Shown here one piece after another: positions 1-8,406 of a stretch of 64,000 bases of DNA. Within the stretch, counting starts at the first letter, position 1. Each line of letters starts with the position of its first letter. The stretch is from positions 1,014,158 to 1,078,157 of the forward strand of contig NZ_JAENJH010000001.1 of the NCBI RefSeq assembly GCF_016595675.1. The letters are read 5' to 3'. Below the pieces are notes generated by a model, which had not been told where the DNA came from, did not search any database, and saw nothing but the letters and a program-made list of their open reading frames with translations. This DNA is from Prauserella cavernicola (GTDB lineage Bacteria > Actinomycetota > Actinomycetes > Mycobacteriales > Pseudonocardiaceae). The translations under genes and the position numbers were made by a program.

Positions 1-9
1 ATCGAAGTG

Positions 10-23
10 TGTACGGTTGTACA
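10..23. promoter_or_regulatory. 14-bp palindrome upstream of the first MFS gene
   Basis: TGTAC-GGTT-GTACA is a perfect 5-bp inverted repeat with a 4-base spacer, ending 32 bases before the chosen GTG start of the MFS gene. Its right part (GGTTGTACAGT) recurs exactly at 7388-7398 in the region upstream of the MatC-like permease gene. It looks like a repressor operator. The left neighbour is outside the window, so which promoter it serves is unknown. Confidence 0.35.
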
Positions 24-55
24 GTCTTTGGTCGTTCGCCCGTGGGGAGCTCGCT

Positions 56-1246
56 GTGCCCGGTCAGACGCCGCAGCGCCGTAATGCGCTGTTCGTGCTG
101 TTTCTCCTGCCCGGCTTGGGAATCTCGTCGTGGGTCACGCGCACGCCCGACGTGCGCGACCTGCTCGAGGCCTCCACGGCGCGCATGGGGTTCATCCTGT
201 TCGGCCTGTCGGTGGGTTCGATGCTCGGCATCCTGTCCTCGGGCCCGCTGGTGACCCGGTGGGGCACCCGGCCGGTGATGGCGGCTGGCCTGGCGGGCGT
301 GGCACTCGGCTGCGGGCTCATCGGCCTCGGCGCCGCGACGTCTCAGGACCTCGTCGTGGCCGCCGGACTCGCCGTCTTCGGGCTCGGCATGGGCGGCGGC
401 GAGGTCGCGATGAACATCGAGGGCGCCGACATCGAACGCCTCCTCGGCCGCTCGGTGCTGCCCGCCCTGCACGGGTTCTTCAGCCTGGGCACCGTCGTGG
501 GCGCGGTGGCCGGGATGACGCTCACCTCGACCGACTTCCCCGTGCTCCCCCACCTGGCGCTGATGGCGGTGCTCGTGCTGGCGGGAACCGCCGCCGCGAT
601 CCGGTACGTGCCCTCGGGTGTGGGCCGCCGCGCCCGCGACACCGCGCACGCGCGGCGGGACGCCTCGCGACCCGCGGTGTGGAAGGACTCGCGGCTGCTG
701 CTGATCGGCTGCATCATCCTGGCGCTCGCGCTGGCCGAGGGCACCGCGAACGACTGGCTGCCGCTGGTGATGGTCGACGGGCACGGCTTCGACGCGGCAC
801 TCGGCTCGGCGGTGTACGCGGTGTTCGCCGCCTCGATGACGGTGGGCCGCTTCGCGGGCGGCTGGTTCGTCGACCGCTTCGGCCGCGCGGCCGTGCTGCG
901 CGCGAGCGCGCTGACCAGCGCCGCGGGCCTGGCCCTGGTGATCTTCGCCGACAACCAGGTGCTGGCCGCCGCCGCGGTGATCCTGTGGGGACTCGGGGCC
1001 TCGCTCGGGTTCCCGGTCGCGCTCTCGGCCGCGGGTGACTCCGGCGACGACTCCGCGGCCAGGGTCTCGCTCGCGGCGACGGTCGGCTACGTCGCGTTCC
1101 TCGTGGGGCCACCGATTATCGGCCTGCTCGGCGAGGAGGTCGGGCTGCGCTACGCGCTGATCTTCGTGCTCGTGCTGGTCGCCGCGGCGTCACTGGCGGC
1201 ACCGGCGGCCCGCCCCGTGACCGACCGGAAGGTCCCGGCGAAGTGA
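56..1246 (+). CDS. MFS transporter, YbjJ-like
   Basis: This 396-residue membrane protein has the 12-helix layout of the major facilitator superfamily. Its N-terminus (RNALFVLFLLPGLGISSW, then TRTPDVRDLLEAS) matches the YbjJ/FucP-like branch, in which a short loop after helix 1 carries Ser-Trp and Arg-Thr-Pro. I chose the GTG at 56 because GGGGAG at 44-49 sits six bases before it. Upstream in-frame TTG 17 lacks a ribosome-binding site. The substrate is not readable from sequence, and YbjJ relatives are mostly uncharacterised. It converges on the hyi/glxR pair with an 8-base gap, so it is not co-transcribed with them. A palindrome just upstream suggests local repression. Confidence 0.8.
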   Translation: MPGQTPQRRNALFVLFLLPGLGISSWVTRTPDVRDLLEASTARMGFILFGLSVGSMLGILSSGPLVTRWGTRPVMAAGLAGVALGCGLIGLGAATSQDLVVAAGLAVFGLGMGGGEVAMNIEGADIERLLGRSVLPALHGFFSLGTVVGAVAGMTLTSTDFPVLPHLALMAVLVLAGTAAAIRYVPSGVGRRARDTAHARRDASRPAVWKDSRLLLIGCIILALALAEGTANDWLPLVMVDGHGFDAALGSAVYAVFAASMTVGRFAGGWFVDRFGRAAVLRASALTSAAGLALVIFADNQVLAAAAVILWGLGASLGFPVALSAAGDSGDDSAARVSLAATVGYVAFLVGPPIIGLLGEEVGLRYALIFVLVLVAAASLAAPAARPVTDRKVPAK

Positions 1247-1253
1247 GCGCGCG

Positions 1254-2054
1254 TCAGGCCAGCCAGCCGAAGGAGTCGCGGGTGTCCGGGGTGGTCGGCT
1301 TGTACTCCGCGCCGACGCGGCCGGAGTAGCCCGCCTCGCGCAGGGCGTCCAGGCACTCGTCCAGCGGCAGGGTGCCGCTGCCCGGCTCGCCGCGGCCGGG
1401 GTCGTCGGCGACTTGCACGTGCCCGATCCGGTCCACGTGAGCCGTCGCCGCGGCGACGAGGTCCTCTCCGTTGTGCCCCAGGTGGAAGGTGTCGAACAGC
1501 AGAGACACACCCTCGGTGTCCATCAGGTCGAGCACGGCCAGCGCCTCGGCGACCGTCGTGATCGGATAGTCACCGTTGAGACCCCGGGCCAGCGGCTCCA
1601 GCAGCACGGTGCCGCCGAACGCCGACACCGCGGCCGTGGCCTCACGGAAGACGCCTGCCGCGACCTCGGCCGCCTGCTCCGCGGACTGTCCCGGCGCGAG
1701 CTGACCGTAGAGCAGGTTGAAGTGCCTGCATCCCGTGCGCTCGGCCACCTCGCCCACCAGCTCGATGTTGGCCCGCAGTTCGTCGTGCCGCTCGGCGTGG
1801 ATCGCCATCCCGCGTTGTCCGGCCGGCATGTCACCGGCCCAGAAGTTGAGCCCGGTCAGCCGCAGGCCCGCGCCGTCGAGTGCCGCGAGCACCGCGTCCA
1901 GCCCGGCACGCGGTGGCACTCCGACGGGAAACGGCCACCACGACTCCACGGCGTCGAAGCCCGCGTCGCGCGCGGCGGCGAACCGGTCGAGGTAGTCCAG
2001 CTCGGGGAACAGGATCGAGACGTTGGCGCTGACGTCCAGTCCGTGATGACGCAC
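1254..2054 (-). CDS. hyi: hydroxypyruvate isomerase family (TIM barrel)
   Basis: A 266-residue xylose-isomerase-like TIM barrel that tracks E. coli Hyi from end to end. It begins SANVSILFPELDYLDRF and ends with the family signature IGHVQVADDPGRGEPGSG followed by GAEYKP. Hyi interconverts hydroxypyruvate and tartronate semialdehyde in the cytoplasm. The GTG start is supported by AAGGAG seven bases upstream. It lies 11 bases behind the reductase gene and is surely co-transcribed with it, so hydroxypyruvate could be isomerised and then reduced to glycerate. No glyoxylate carboligase gene is visible nearby, so the source of hydroxypyruvate is unknown. Some members of this family isomerise other 3-keto sugar acids. 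Confidence 0.82.
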   Translation of the reverse strand: MRHHGLDVSANVSILFPELDYLDRFAAARDAGFDAVESWWPFPVGVPPRAGLDAVLAALDGAGLRLTGLNFWAGDMPAGQRGMAIHAERHDELRANIELVGEVAERTGCRHFNLLYGQLAPGQSAEQAAEVAAGVFREATAAVSAFGGTVLLEPLARGLNGDYPITTVAEALAVLDLMDTEGVSLLFDTFHLGHNGEDLVAAATAHVDRIGHVQVADDPGRGEPGSGTLPLDECLDALREAGYSGRVGAEYKPTTPDTRDSFGWLA

Positions 2055-2065
2055 CCGGTGCTCCT

Positions 2066-2953
2066 TCAGCCGTTGACGGCGATGCCGTTGAGGGCCGCGG
2101 CGAGTCCGTAGAGCGCGGAGTGGTCGAGCGCACCGTCGCCGCGCGCCTTCACCGACGCGACCAGCGTCGACAGCAGACTGGTCGCGGGCAGCGCCAGTCC
2201 CTGCTCGCGCACGGCCTGCGTCACGATGCCGAGATCCTTGTCGTGCAGGTCGATCCGGAAGCCCGGCGTGAAGTCGCCCTCGAGCATGTTCGCGCGTTTG
2301 CGTTGCAGCACCGTGCTTCCGGCGAGTCCGCCGCCGAGCACGTCCAGTGCCGCGGGCAGGTCCGCGCCGTGCGCGCGCAGGAACACGAGCGCCTCGGCGA
2401 GCATCTGCAGGTGACCGGCGACCATGAGCTGGTTCGCCGCCTTGACCACCTGGCCCGCACCGGCTTCGCCGACGTGCACGATCGTGGCGCCGACGACGTC
2501 GAGCAACGGCCGCACGGTCGCGAGGGTGTCGGCGTCGCCACCGACCATGATGGACAGTGCTCCCTCGACCGCGCCCGCCTCGCCGCCGCTGACCGGAGCA
2601 TCCAGGCAGCCGACGCCGGCCTCCGCGGCAGCCGCGTGCACCCGCAGCGACTCGGCGGGGCTGATCGTGCTGTGGTCGACCAGGACGGCGCCCGGCTCCA
2701 TCGCGGCGAGCACGCCGTCCTCGCCGTCGATCGCGTCGAGCACGGCGGCGCCGTCCGTCAGCACGGTGAACACGACCTCGGCTCCGGCACAGGCGTCGCG
2801 CACCGAGTCGACGACGGTGCCGCCGGTGTCCTCGGCCCTGGCCCGGGACTCCGCGGATCGCCCGTACACGCGGACCTCGTGCCCGGCCCTGACGAGGTTG
2901 GCCGCCATCGGCCGGCCCATCACACCCGGACCCACGAACCCGATCACCGTCAT
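2066..2953 (-). CDS. glxR: 2-hydroxy-3-oxopropionate (tartronate semialdehyde) reductase family
   Basis: A 295-residue beta-hydroxyacid dehydrogenase. The N-terminus MTVIGFVGPGVMGRPMAANL is the NAD(P) Rossmann motif. DAPVSGGEAGAVEGAL is the substrate-binding loop, and VVKAANQ carries the catalytic lysine. ATG 2953 is preferred over longer in-frame options because GGAGG lies just upstream and family members begin here. The partner gene hyi favours tartronate semialdehyde as substrate, giving D-glycerate. The canonical Ser-Gly-Gly in the substrate loop contrasts with the Gly-Lys-Thr of the paralogue at 12876-13763, so the two enzymes probably have different substrates. Another beta-hydroxyacid such as hydroxyisobutyrate cannot be excluded. 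Confidence 0.78.
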   Translation of the reverse strand: MTVIGFVGPGVMGRPMAANLVRAGHEVRVYGRSAESRARAEDTGGTVVDSVRDACAGAEVVFTVLTDGAAVLDAIDGEDGVLAAMEPGAVLVDHSTISPAESLRVHAAAAEAGVGCLDAPVSGGEAGAVEGALSIMVGGDADTLATVRPLLDVVGATIVHVGEAGAGQVVKAANQLMVAGHLQMLAEALVFLRAHGADLPAALDVLGGGLAGSTVLQRKRANMLEGDFTPGFRIDLHDKDLGIVTQAVREQGLALPATSLLSTLVASVKARGDGALDHSALYGLAAALNGIAVNG

Positions 2954-3017
2954 CCCCGAGACCTCCAGCTCATCGACATCATCGACACCGTCGTGGCAGG
3001 CGAGTTTACAGAGGCGA

Positions 3018-3050
3018 GCGCGGCCGGCCCCGGCCAAGGACCGGCCGCGC
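3018..3050 (-). terminator. 10-bp perfect hairpin downstream of helR
   Basis: GCGCGGCCGG (3018-3027) pairs perfectly with CCGGCCGCGC (3041-3050) across a 13-base loop. It lies six bases beyond the helR stop codon and before the glxR promoter region. It has no T tract, as is usual for high-GC terminators. Confidence 0.5.
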
Positions 3051-3055
3051 GGGTG

Positions 3056-5251
3056 CTACCGGCTCACCGCGCCGGCGATCGCCGTCAGCCCGGTCAGCGC
3101 GGACGGCAGCGGGTCCCGGTGCAGGACGCCGAGCCGCTGCGTGGCACGGGTGAGCGCGACGTAGAGCTCCGCCGCGCCACGCGGGCCGTCGGCGAGGATG
3201 CGCTCCGGGTCCACCACCAGGACGGCGTCGAACTCCAGCCCCTTCGTCTCCGAGGCGGGCACCGCGCCGGGCACGTCGCGCGGCCCGATCACGACGCTGG
3301 TTCCCTCGCGGCCGGCCTCCTCGCGCGTGAACTCCGCGATCGCCGTGGTCAGCTCACCGTCGGTGACGGCCCTCGACCACGGCTGGACACCGCACGAGCG
3401 CACCGACTCGGGCGGCCGGACCCCGGGTGCGAACTCAGCGAGCAGCGAGGCCGCGACGGCCATGATCTCGGCCGGAGTGCGGTAGTTCACGGTCAGCGAC
3501 CGGTACTCCCACCGGCCCGGCACGTACCGCTCCAGCATCGAGCCCCACGACCTCGCCCCGGCCTCCGACCGGCGCTGCGCGAGATCACCGACCACGGTGA
3601 ACGACCGGTTCGGGCACCGCCGCATCAGCACTCGCCAGTCCATTTCGGACAGCTCCTGCGCCTCGTCGACGACGACGTGCCGGTAGGTCCAGTCCCGGTC
3701 CGCCGCGGCGCGTTCGACGAGCTCGCGAGTGTCCTGCTCGACGAACCGGTCGGCCAGGTCCTTGGCGAAGAGCAGGTTCTCCGCCGCCAGCCCGATGTCC
3801 TCGTCCTGCTCCTCGCGGTCGAGCGCCATGATGTCCATCACGCCCTCGGCGTACTCGGCCTCCGCCTGCCGCTCCCGCTCGGCCGCCCGGTCCACCGCCT
3901 GCTCGGCGGCCTTGTCGCGGCCAAGCAGGTCGACCAGCTCGTCGAGCAGCGGCACGTCCGAGACCGTCCACGCGTCGCCGTCGGCACGCCAGAGTGCCTC
4001 GTCGGCCCCCGCGGCGCGCAGTCGTTCGCGCGACTCGTACAGCGGGCCCAGCAGGCTTTCCGGCGTGAGGATCGGCCACAGCCGCTCGAGCGTGGCCGCG
4101 AACAGCTCGTCCTCTGCGAGCTGTGCGAGGAGGTCGCCGCGCAGGTCCTCCCAGGCCTCCCGGTCGTCGCGGGTCAGCCAGTCCCTGCCGATCCGGCCGA
4201 TGGCCCGCTCCGTGAGCACGTAGGTGACGATCTCGGTGAACACCGCGCGCGCCTCGTTGTGGGGCAGTCCGCTGGAGCGCGCCTCCTCCCGCGCCCACTC
4301 CGCGGTCGCGGCGTCGATGCGCACCGTGACGTCGCCCAGTTCGATCGGCACCGGCTCCTCCGGCAGCCGCTGCCGGTCCGCGATCGCCGCCGCGAGCACG
4401 TCCAGCATCGCCAGCGACCCCTTGAGCCACGCCGCCCGCGGGCCGTCGTCGGCCGTGACCCGCAGCCCCGGCACGAGATCGCCGGGGGTCATGAACACGA
4501 CGTCGGACTCCCCCAGCGACGGCAGCACCTGACCGATGTGGTGCAGGAACGCCGGGTTGGGCCCGACCACGAGCACGCCGTGGCGTTCCATCCGCTCCCG
4601 CTGGGTGTAGAGCAGGTAGGCGACGCGGTGCAGTGCCACCACGGTCTTGCCGGTGCCGGGGCCGCCCTCGATCACGACCACGCCCGCGTGGTCGAGCCGG
4701 ATGATCTCGTCCTGCTCGGCCTGGATCGTCGCCACGATGTCGCGCATCCCCTCCCCTCGCGGCGCGTTGACCGCCGCGAGCAGGGCCGCGTCGCCGTGTT
4801 CGTCGCCGCCGAGCCTGCCGAACACCTCGTCGGTGAAGTCGGCGAGATGCCTCCCCCTCGTGTGGAACTGCCTGCGTCTGCGCATGTCCTCCGGGCTCAC
4901 CGCGGTGGCGACGTAGAACGCGCGCGACGCGGGCGCCCGCCAGTCGAGCAGCAGGGGTTCGTAGTCGTCGTCCTCGTCGAAGAGCCCGATCCGGCCGATG
5001 TAGCGCCGTTCGCCCGAATCGGTGTCCAGCCGGCCGAAACACAATCCGTTGTCCACGACGTCCAGCCGCCGCATCTGCCTGGCCAGCGCACGCACTTCCA
5101 CGTCGCGTTCCATGGCCAAGGTCCCATTCGCCCCCAAAGCCGCCTCGTACTCCCCTTTCGTCCGCGCCCGCTCGGCGTCCAGCCGCGCGTAGAGCCCCGC
5201 CACGTAGCTCCGTTCGGACCGCAGTTCCTCGTCGTACCCCTGAGTTGACAC
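3056..5251 (-). CDS. helR: HelR-type RNA polymerase-associated ATPase (UvrD/Rep-like superfamily 1)
   Basis: A 731-residue protein with a charged, coiled N-terminus (residues 1-70), a Walker A motif GGPGTGKTVVALHR near residue 200, a Walker B-type VVVDEAQELSEMDW near 540, and the C-terminal ALTRATQRLGVLH motif of UvrD-like helicases. Length and order fit actinobacterial HelR/HelD. These proteins pull stalled RNA polymerase off DNA, and HelR in Streptomyces protects polymerase from rifamycins. GTG 5251 is preferred because GGAGGGG precedes it and the STQGYDEEL start is typical. I looked for the rifamycin-associated element (inverted repeat with GGGGCTTGC) upstream and did not see it, so rifamycin control is not supported here. 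It is a single-gene unit with its own hairpin terminator. Confidence 0.82.
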   Translation of the reverse strand: MSTQGYDEELRSERSYVAGLYARLDAERARTKGEYEAALGANGTLAMERDVEVRALARQMRRLDVVDNGLCFGRLDTDSGERRYIGRIGLFDEDDDYEPLLLDWRAPASRAFYVATAVSPEDMRRRRQFHTRGRHLADFTDEVFGRLGGDEHGDAALLAAVNAPRGEGMRDIVATIQAEQDEIIRLDHAGVVVIEGGPGTGKTVVALHRVAYLLYTQRERMERHGVLVVGPNPAFLHHIGQVLPSLGESDVVFMTPGDLVPGLRVTADDGPRAAWLKGSLAMLDVLAAAIADRQRLPEEPVPIELGDVTVRIDAATAEWAREEARSSGLPHNEARAVFTEIVTYVLTERAIGRIGRDWLTRDDREAWEDLRGDLLAQLAEDELFAATLERLWPILTPESLLGPLYESRERLRAAGADEALWRADGDAWTVSDVPLLDELVDLLGRDKAAEQAVDRAAERERQAEAEYAEGVMDIMALDREEQDEDIGLAAENLLFAKDLADRFVEQDTRELVERAAADRDWTYRHVVVDEAQELSEMDWRVLMRRCPNRSFTVVGDLAQRRSEAGARSWGSMLERYVPGRWEYRSLTVNYRTPAEIMAVAASLLAEFAPGVRPPESVRSCGVQPWSRAVTDGELTTAIAEFTREEAGREGTSVVIGPRDVPGAVPASETKGLEFDAVLVVDPERILADGPRGAAELYVALTRATQRLGVLHRDPLPSALTGLTAIAGAVSR

Positions 5252-5497
5252 TCGCCCCTCCGTGCCGCTAAACTGAGACCAAGTTCGGCGGGTTTTCCTT
5301 TGTTTCCAGGAAGACACGCCGATTTTTTATTGTCCCCCTCATGTCAAGTCGGCCCCTTCTCGGCGCGACGGATCGCTCCTCTTCGGACACCCGCCCACAA
5401 CGGCGCGAGGAGACCGAGCGCGCCGGCGCCGACGCGGGCAGACTCGAACACGGCCGTCGTGCTCGACGACCGAATCCGGACACGGAGGAGAACACCC

Positions 5498-5914
5498 ATG
5501 GCCGACACCTCGGATTTCAACCAGCGGATCATCGCCGAGTTCCGGGAGAACCACGGCAAGGTCGGCGGGCCGTTCGAGGGCGCACCCCTGCTGTTGCTGC
5601 ATTCCACCGGCGCGCGTAGTGGAGCGCCGCGGGTGAACCCGATGATGTATCTGCGTGACGGCGAGCGCTATCTCGTCTTCGCGTCCAAGGCGGGCTCCGA
5701 CCACAACCCCGACTGGTTCTGGAACCTGCGCGCCCATCCCGACGCTCGCATCGAGCTGGGTGATCGCACCCTCGACGTGCACGCCGTGGAACTGACGGGA
5801 GCCGAGCGGGACGAGAAGTACCGCACCCAGGCCGGGCTGTACCCCGGCTTCGCCGACTACGAGCGCAAGACCGAGCGCGTTATCCCGGTCGTCGCACTCG
5901 TCCCGGCCTGGTAG
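5498..5914 (+). CDS. deazaflavin (F420)-dependent nitroreductase family protein
   Basis: A 138-residue split beta-barrel protein of the Ddn/FDOR-A family. HSTGARSGAPRVNPMMYL matches the family TGAKSG-x-PR-x-x-P-L signature that contacts the F420 phosphate tail. SDHNPDWFWNLRAHPDARIEL is the second conserved block. These proteins use reduced F420 or act as quinone/nitro reductases, and the cofactor is known in actinobacteria. GGAGGAG at 5484-5490 fixes the ATG at 5498. It is transcribed away from helR and has no obvious partner gene. Natural substrate unknown. Confidence 0.85.
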   Translation: MADTSDFNQRIIAEFRENHGKVGGPFEGAPLLLLHSTGARSGAPRVNPMMYLRDGERYLVFASKAGSDHNPDWFWNLRAHPDARIELGDRTLDVHAVELTGAERDEKYRTQAGLYPGFADYERKTERVIPVVALVPAW

Positions 5915-5947
5915 TCGACCGGCCACTCGGCTCGACGGTCGGCATCC

Positions 5948-7234
5948 TCACGCACCCGGCAGCACGAACACCAGGCACGTCGTGACAGGGGCCACCACGA
6001 TGAGTGAGAAACCCCAGGCCAGCAGCTGCCGGAACACGCGGTCGCGTTGTGACTCCGGGGAGTTGGCGACCACGAGCGCGCCGGTCGACGACAACGGGCT
6101 GGCGTCCACCACGAGCGACGAGATGGCCAGCGCCGTGATCAGCGCCGTCGCGCTCAGCGTGCTGTCGCCGAGCAGCGGCACCGCCAGCGGAATGAGCGCG
6201 CCCAGCATCCCGATCGTCGAGGCGAAGGCCGAGCCGAGCGCCCCGATCCCGCAGATGATCAGCGCCGCCACGATCGGCACCCCGACGGCGGCGACTCCGC
6301 GGCCGAGATACTCGAGCGTGCCGAGCGACTGCAACAGCTCGACGTAGGTCAGCGTGCCGCAGACCAGCAGCACCGTCGGCCACGCGACCTGCGGCACCGC
6401 GCGCCTGCCCGCCGCCGGACTGGCGATCGACAGGGCCACGGCCACCGTCATGGCGAGCACGCCGATGTTCACCTCGAACGCGAGTGCCCCGACGGCGAGT
6501 ACGACCAGCCCGGCCAGTGTCGCCAGCCGGTGCCCGTTCAACCGGCTCCCGGCTACGGCGGGAGCCGTGGTGGCGCCGGGCCCGGAGGTGCGCACCACCG
6601 CGGGCTCCCGAGCCGAGGTCCGCACACCGGCGAGCCGCGATCCTCCGAAGAGGACGAACCCCACGGCGCCGAGCAGCACGTTGAACACCGCCGACCCCGC
6701 GAACAGCAGGCCAGGGTCGATCGAAAGGCCGTTGCGCTCGACGACGGCGTTGCTCAGGCTCCCGAGCACGCTGCTCGGCGCCAGCCCGCCCGCGGCGCCG
6801 CCGTTGACGACCATGAGTCCCATCAGCAACGGGTTGATGTCGTAGCGGCGCGCGAACTCCAGCGCCACCGGTGCGAGCACGGCGATCACGGCGACCAACG
6901 GGGCTCCCGCCATCGCCAGCAGCCCGGTGACCACGAACATCACCCACGGGACGAGCACGAGCCGCCCGCGTACCAGCCGCACACCCGCTGACGTGAGCCA
7001 CGTGATCGTGCCGTTGTCGCGGGCGATGGCGAACAGGTACGTGACGCCGACCAGGGTGAGGAACAGCTCGGCGGGGAATCCGTCGCTGATCACCCGCTCC
7101 ACCGGTACGCCGGCGACGAGCGAGCCGACCACGAACGCGGCGACGAACGCCACGGCACCCATGTTGACATCGAGCAGTGTGGTGGTAGCGAAGACCACCA
7201 GCAGGCCGATCAGCGCGACGAGTTCGACGGGCAT
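5948..7234 (-). CDS. MatC-like / SLC13-type anion permease
   Basis: A 428-residue polytopic membrane protein. The first half (LVALIGLLVVFATTTLLDVNMG, then VISDGFPAELFLTLVGVTYLF) resembles the N-terminal domain of the malonate/dicarboxylate carrier MatC and the ion-transporter superfamily. The middle carries NGGAAGGLAPSSVLG and the end SPLSSTGALVVANSP, the paired hairpin-type motifs of this superfamily. It presumably moves a small organic or inorganic anion. A long upstream region with operator-like repeats and the adjacent gntR suggest that it belongs to the regulon of the 8.4-15.7 kb operon. It may import the substrate or move a product anion such as sulfite or a carboxylate; this is inference. 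Confidence 0.7.
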   Translation of the reverse strand: MPVELVALIGLLVVFATTTLLDVNMGAVAFVAAFVVGSLVAGVPVERVISDGFPAELFLTLVGVTYLFAIARDNGTITWLTSAGVRLVRGRLVLVPWVMFVVTGLLAMAGAPLVAVIAVLAPVALEFARRYDINPLLMGLMVVNGGAAGGLAPSSVLGSLSNAVVERNGLSIDPGLLFAGSAVFNVLLGAVGFVLFGGSRLAGVRTSAREPAVVRTSGPGATTAPAVAGSRLNGHRLATLAGLVVLAVGALAFEVNIGVLAMTVAVALSIASPAAGRRAVPQVAWPTVLLVCGTLTYVELLQSLGTLEYLGRGVAAVGVPIVAALIICGIGALGSAFASTIGMLGALIPLAVPLLGDSTLSATALITALAISSLVVDASPLSSTGALVVANSPESQRDRVFRQLLAWGFSLIVVAPVTTCLVFVLPGA

Positions 7235-7365
7235 CGCTCAGCCCTCCCCGCGCTCGGCCGCGCGCTCAATGGACTGTGGGGATCTCCGTCGCGCCGAGTT
7301 CGCGAACCTCTCTGCCGGTGCTTCTGCGGAACCTCGTCGTACCGCGGCCATCCGATCCTCCCTCG

Positions 7366-7383
7366 TGGTAAGAGGTCGTACCA
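7366..7383 (-). promoter_or_regulatory. GntR operator-like repeat, site C
   Basis: On the minus strand this reads TGGTACGACCTCTTACCA, an inverted repeat TGGTA-N8-TACCA. It differs from site B (8379-8396) at only three of 18 positions. It lies about 130 bases upstream of the MatC-like permease start and downstream of gntR. The core GTNNNAC fits the FadR-subfamily consensus TNGTNNNACNA. Confidence 0.6.
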
Positions 7384-7519
7384 CTGAGGTTGTACAGTGC
7401 GAGGTCGGCGGTGACAAGACTCAGCCAGCCCGCGCCACCGCCCACGGGAGTGCCGACGTGCGCGGACCGCACGGAAAAAGAATCCGAAGTCCTTTGTGGA
7501 TTGAGGAGCCCCGAGGCGG

Positions 7520-8266
7520 TCAGCCCTGTTCGGGCTCCGCCCGGCGCTGGTCCTCGTGCAGCCTGGCCATCGCCGCCTTGCGAGCACCGTTGATGTGGGT
7601 CTTCACGGCACGCCTGGCCGCGGCCGGATCTCCCCCGAGCACCGCGTCGAGGATGCGCCGGTGATCGTCCCTCGACCTCTCGAGCCTGCCCGGCACGCGC
7701 AGCGTGGTCTCCATACCGCGCGACAGGATCTCCTGAAGCACCGTGAGGGTCCGCGTCATGAACCGGTTGCCCGCCGCCTCGACGATGCGCATGTGGAACG
7801 CGGCGTCGAGCTCCTGCAGCGTGTTCCAGTCGACCGGGTCCTCGCGGGTCGCGGCGTCGAGCTGTTCGTAGGCCCGCAGCACCGCGGCGAGCTTGTCCTT
7901 GTCGCCGTTGCTCGCCGCCCACCCGGCCGCTGGCAGCTCCAGCACCTCGCGCATGTCGAAGAGCTCAACGAGACTCATCTCCTCGGTGACCATCGCCTCG
8001 CGCAGAGTGCGAGTGGTCGCGGGGTCGGCCACGAACACACCGGAGCCGTGCCGCACCTCGACGTGACCCTGCGCCTTGAGTGAGCGCAGGGCCTCGCGCA
8101 GCGACGGCCTGCTCACCCCGAGCAACGCGGCCAGCTCGCGTTCGGGTGGCAGCCGGTCGCCGGGACGCAGCCGCTCACCGGCGATGACCTCGAGGATCTG
8201 GCCGGAGATCCGGTCCGACACCATTCCTCGTTCCAGCCGCGTCCACATCTGCGCGTCAGCACTCAC
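7520..8266 (-). CDS. GntR-family (FadR subfamily) transcriptional regulator
   Basis: A protein of about 248 residues. Its N-terminal winged helix reads ISGQILEVIAGERLRPGDRLPPERELAALLGVSRPSLREALRSL, and the C-terminal all-helical FCD domain carries the metal/ligand residues in the D-x-x-FH-x-x-I region (ELDAAFHMRIVEAAGN) and KTHI near the end. FadR-type GntR proteins are usually repressors released by a carboxylic or sugar acid. GTG 8266 is chosen because GGGAG lies five bases before it; GTG 8272 would overlap that site. It is divergent from the dehydratase operon, and three operator-like repeats flank it, so it most likely controls both flanking units and itself. Confidence 0.88.
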   Translation of the reverse strand: MSADAQMWTRLERGMVSDRISGQILEVIAGERLRPGDRLPPERELAALLGVSRPSLREALRSLKAQGHVEVRHGSGVFVADPATTRTLREAMVTEEMSLVELFDMREVLELPAAGWAASNGDKDKLAAVLRAYEQLDAATREDPVDWNTLQELDAAFHMRIVEAAGNRFMTRTLTVLQEILSRGMETTLRVPGRLERSRDDHRRILDAVLGGDPAAARRAVKTHINGARKAAMARLHEDQRRAEPEQG

Positions 8267-8289
8267 GAACACTCCCAGTCACTCGCCTT

Positions 8290-8308
8290 TGGTAAGACCA
8301 CTTTACCT
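8290..8308 (+). promoter_or_regulatory. GntR operator-like repeat, site A
   Basis: TGGTAAGACCACTTTACCT contains TGGT-AAG-ACCA, an exact match to the FadR-type consensus TNGTNNNACNA, and a wider GGTAA-N7-TTACC inverted repeat. It sits 24 bases upstream of the gntR start codon, a position suited to autorepression. Confidence 0.65.
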
Positions 8309-8378
8309 CTGTCTCGATCAGGACGCGACGCACCCCTTGCCCACCGCCGATTCGCGGGCTACGGTCGTCCGCGTCCAG

Positions 8379-8396
8379 TGGTAAGACCTCTAGCCA
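8379..8396 (+). promoter_or_regulatory. GntR operator-like repeat, site B
   Basis: TGGTAAGACCTCTAGCCA shares TGGTAAGACC with site A and aligns over its full 18 bases with site C. It ends ten bases before the ATG of the SAF-domain gene, just ahead of its AAGGGAG ribosome-binding site. Binding here would block the whole catabolic operon. Confidence 0.65.
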
Positions 8397-8406
8397 AGGG
8401 AGCGAC

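Noticed and set aside
2120..5248. A 1042-codon open frame antisense to glxR and helR
   Set aside because: Composition is Arg/His/Gly-rich mirror sequence with no domain, and real genes with ribosome-binding sites occupy the other strand. It is a high-GC shadow frame.
5252..5497. Possible rifamycin-associated element or second gene between helR and the Ddn-like gene
   Set aside because: No GGGGCTTGC inverted repeat seen. The AT-richer bases fit ordinary divergent promoters.
7388..7398. A fourth GntR site, GGTTGTACAGT, shared with 15-25
   Set aside because: It contains GT-N3-AC but lacks the TGGTA arms of the other sites; the match to the window start may reflect a different regulator or chance.
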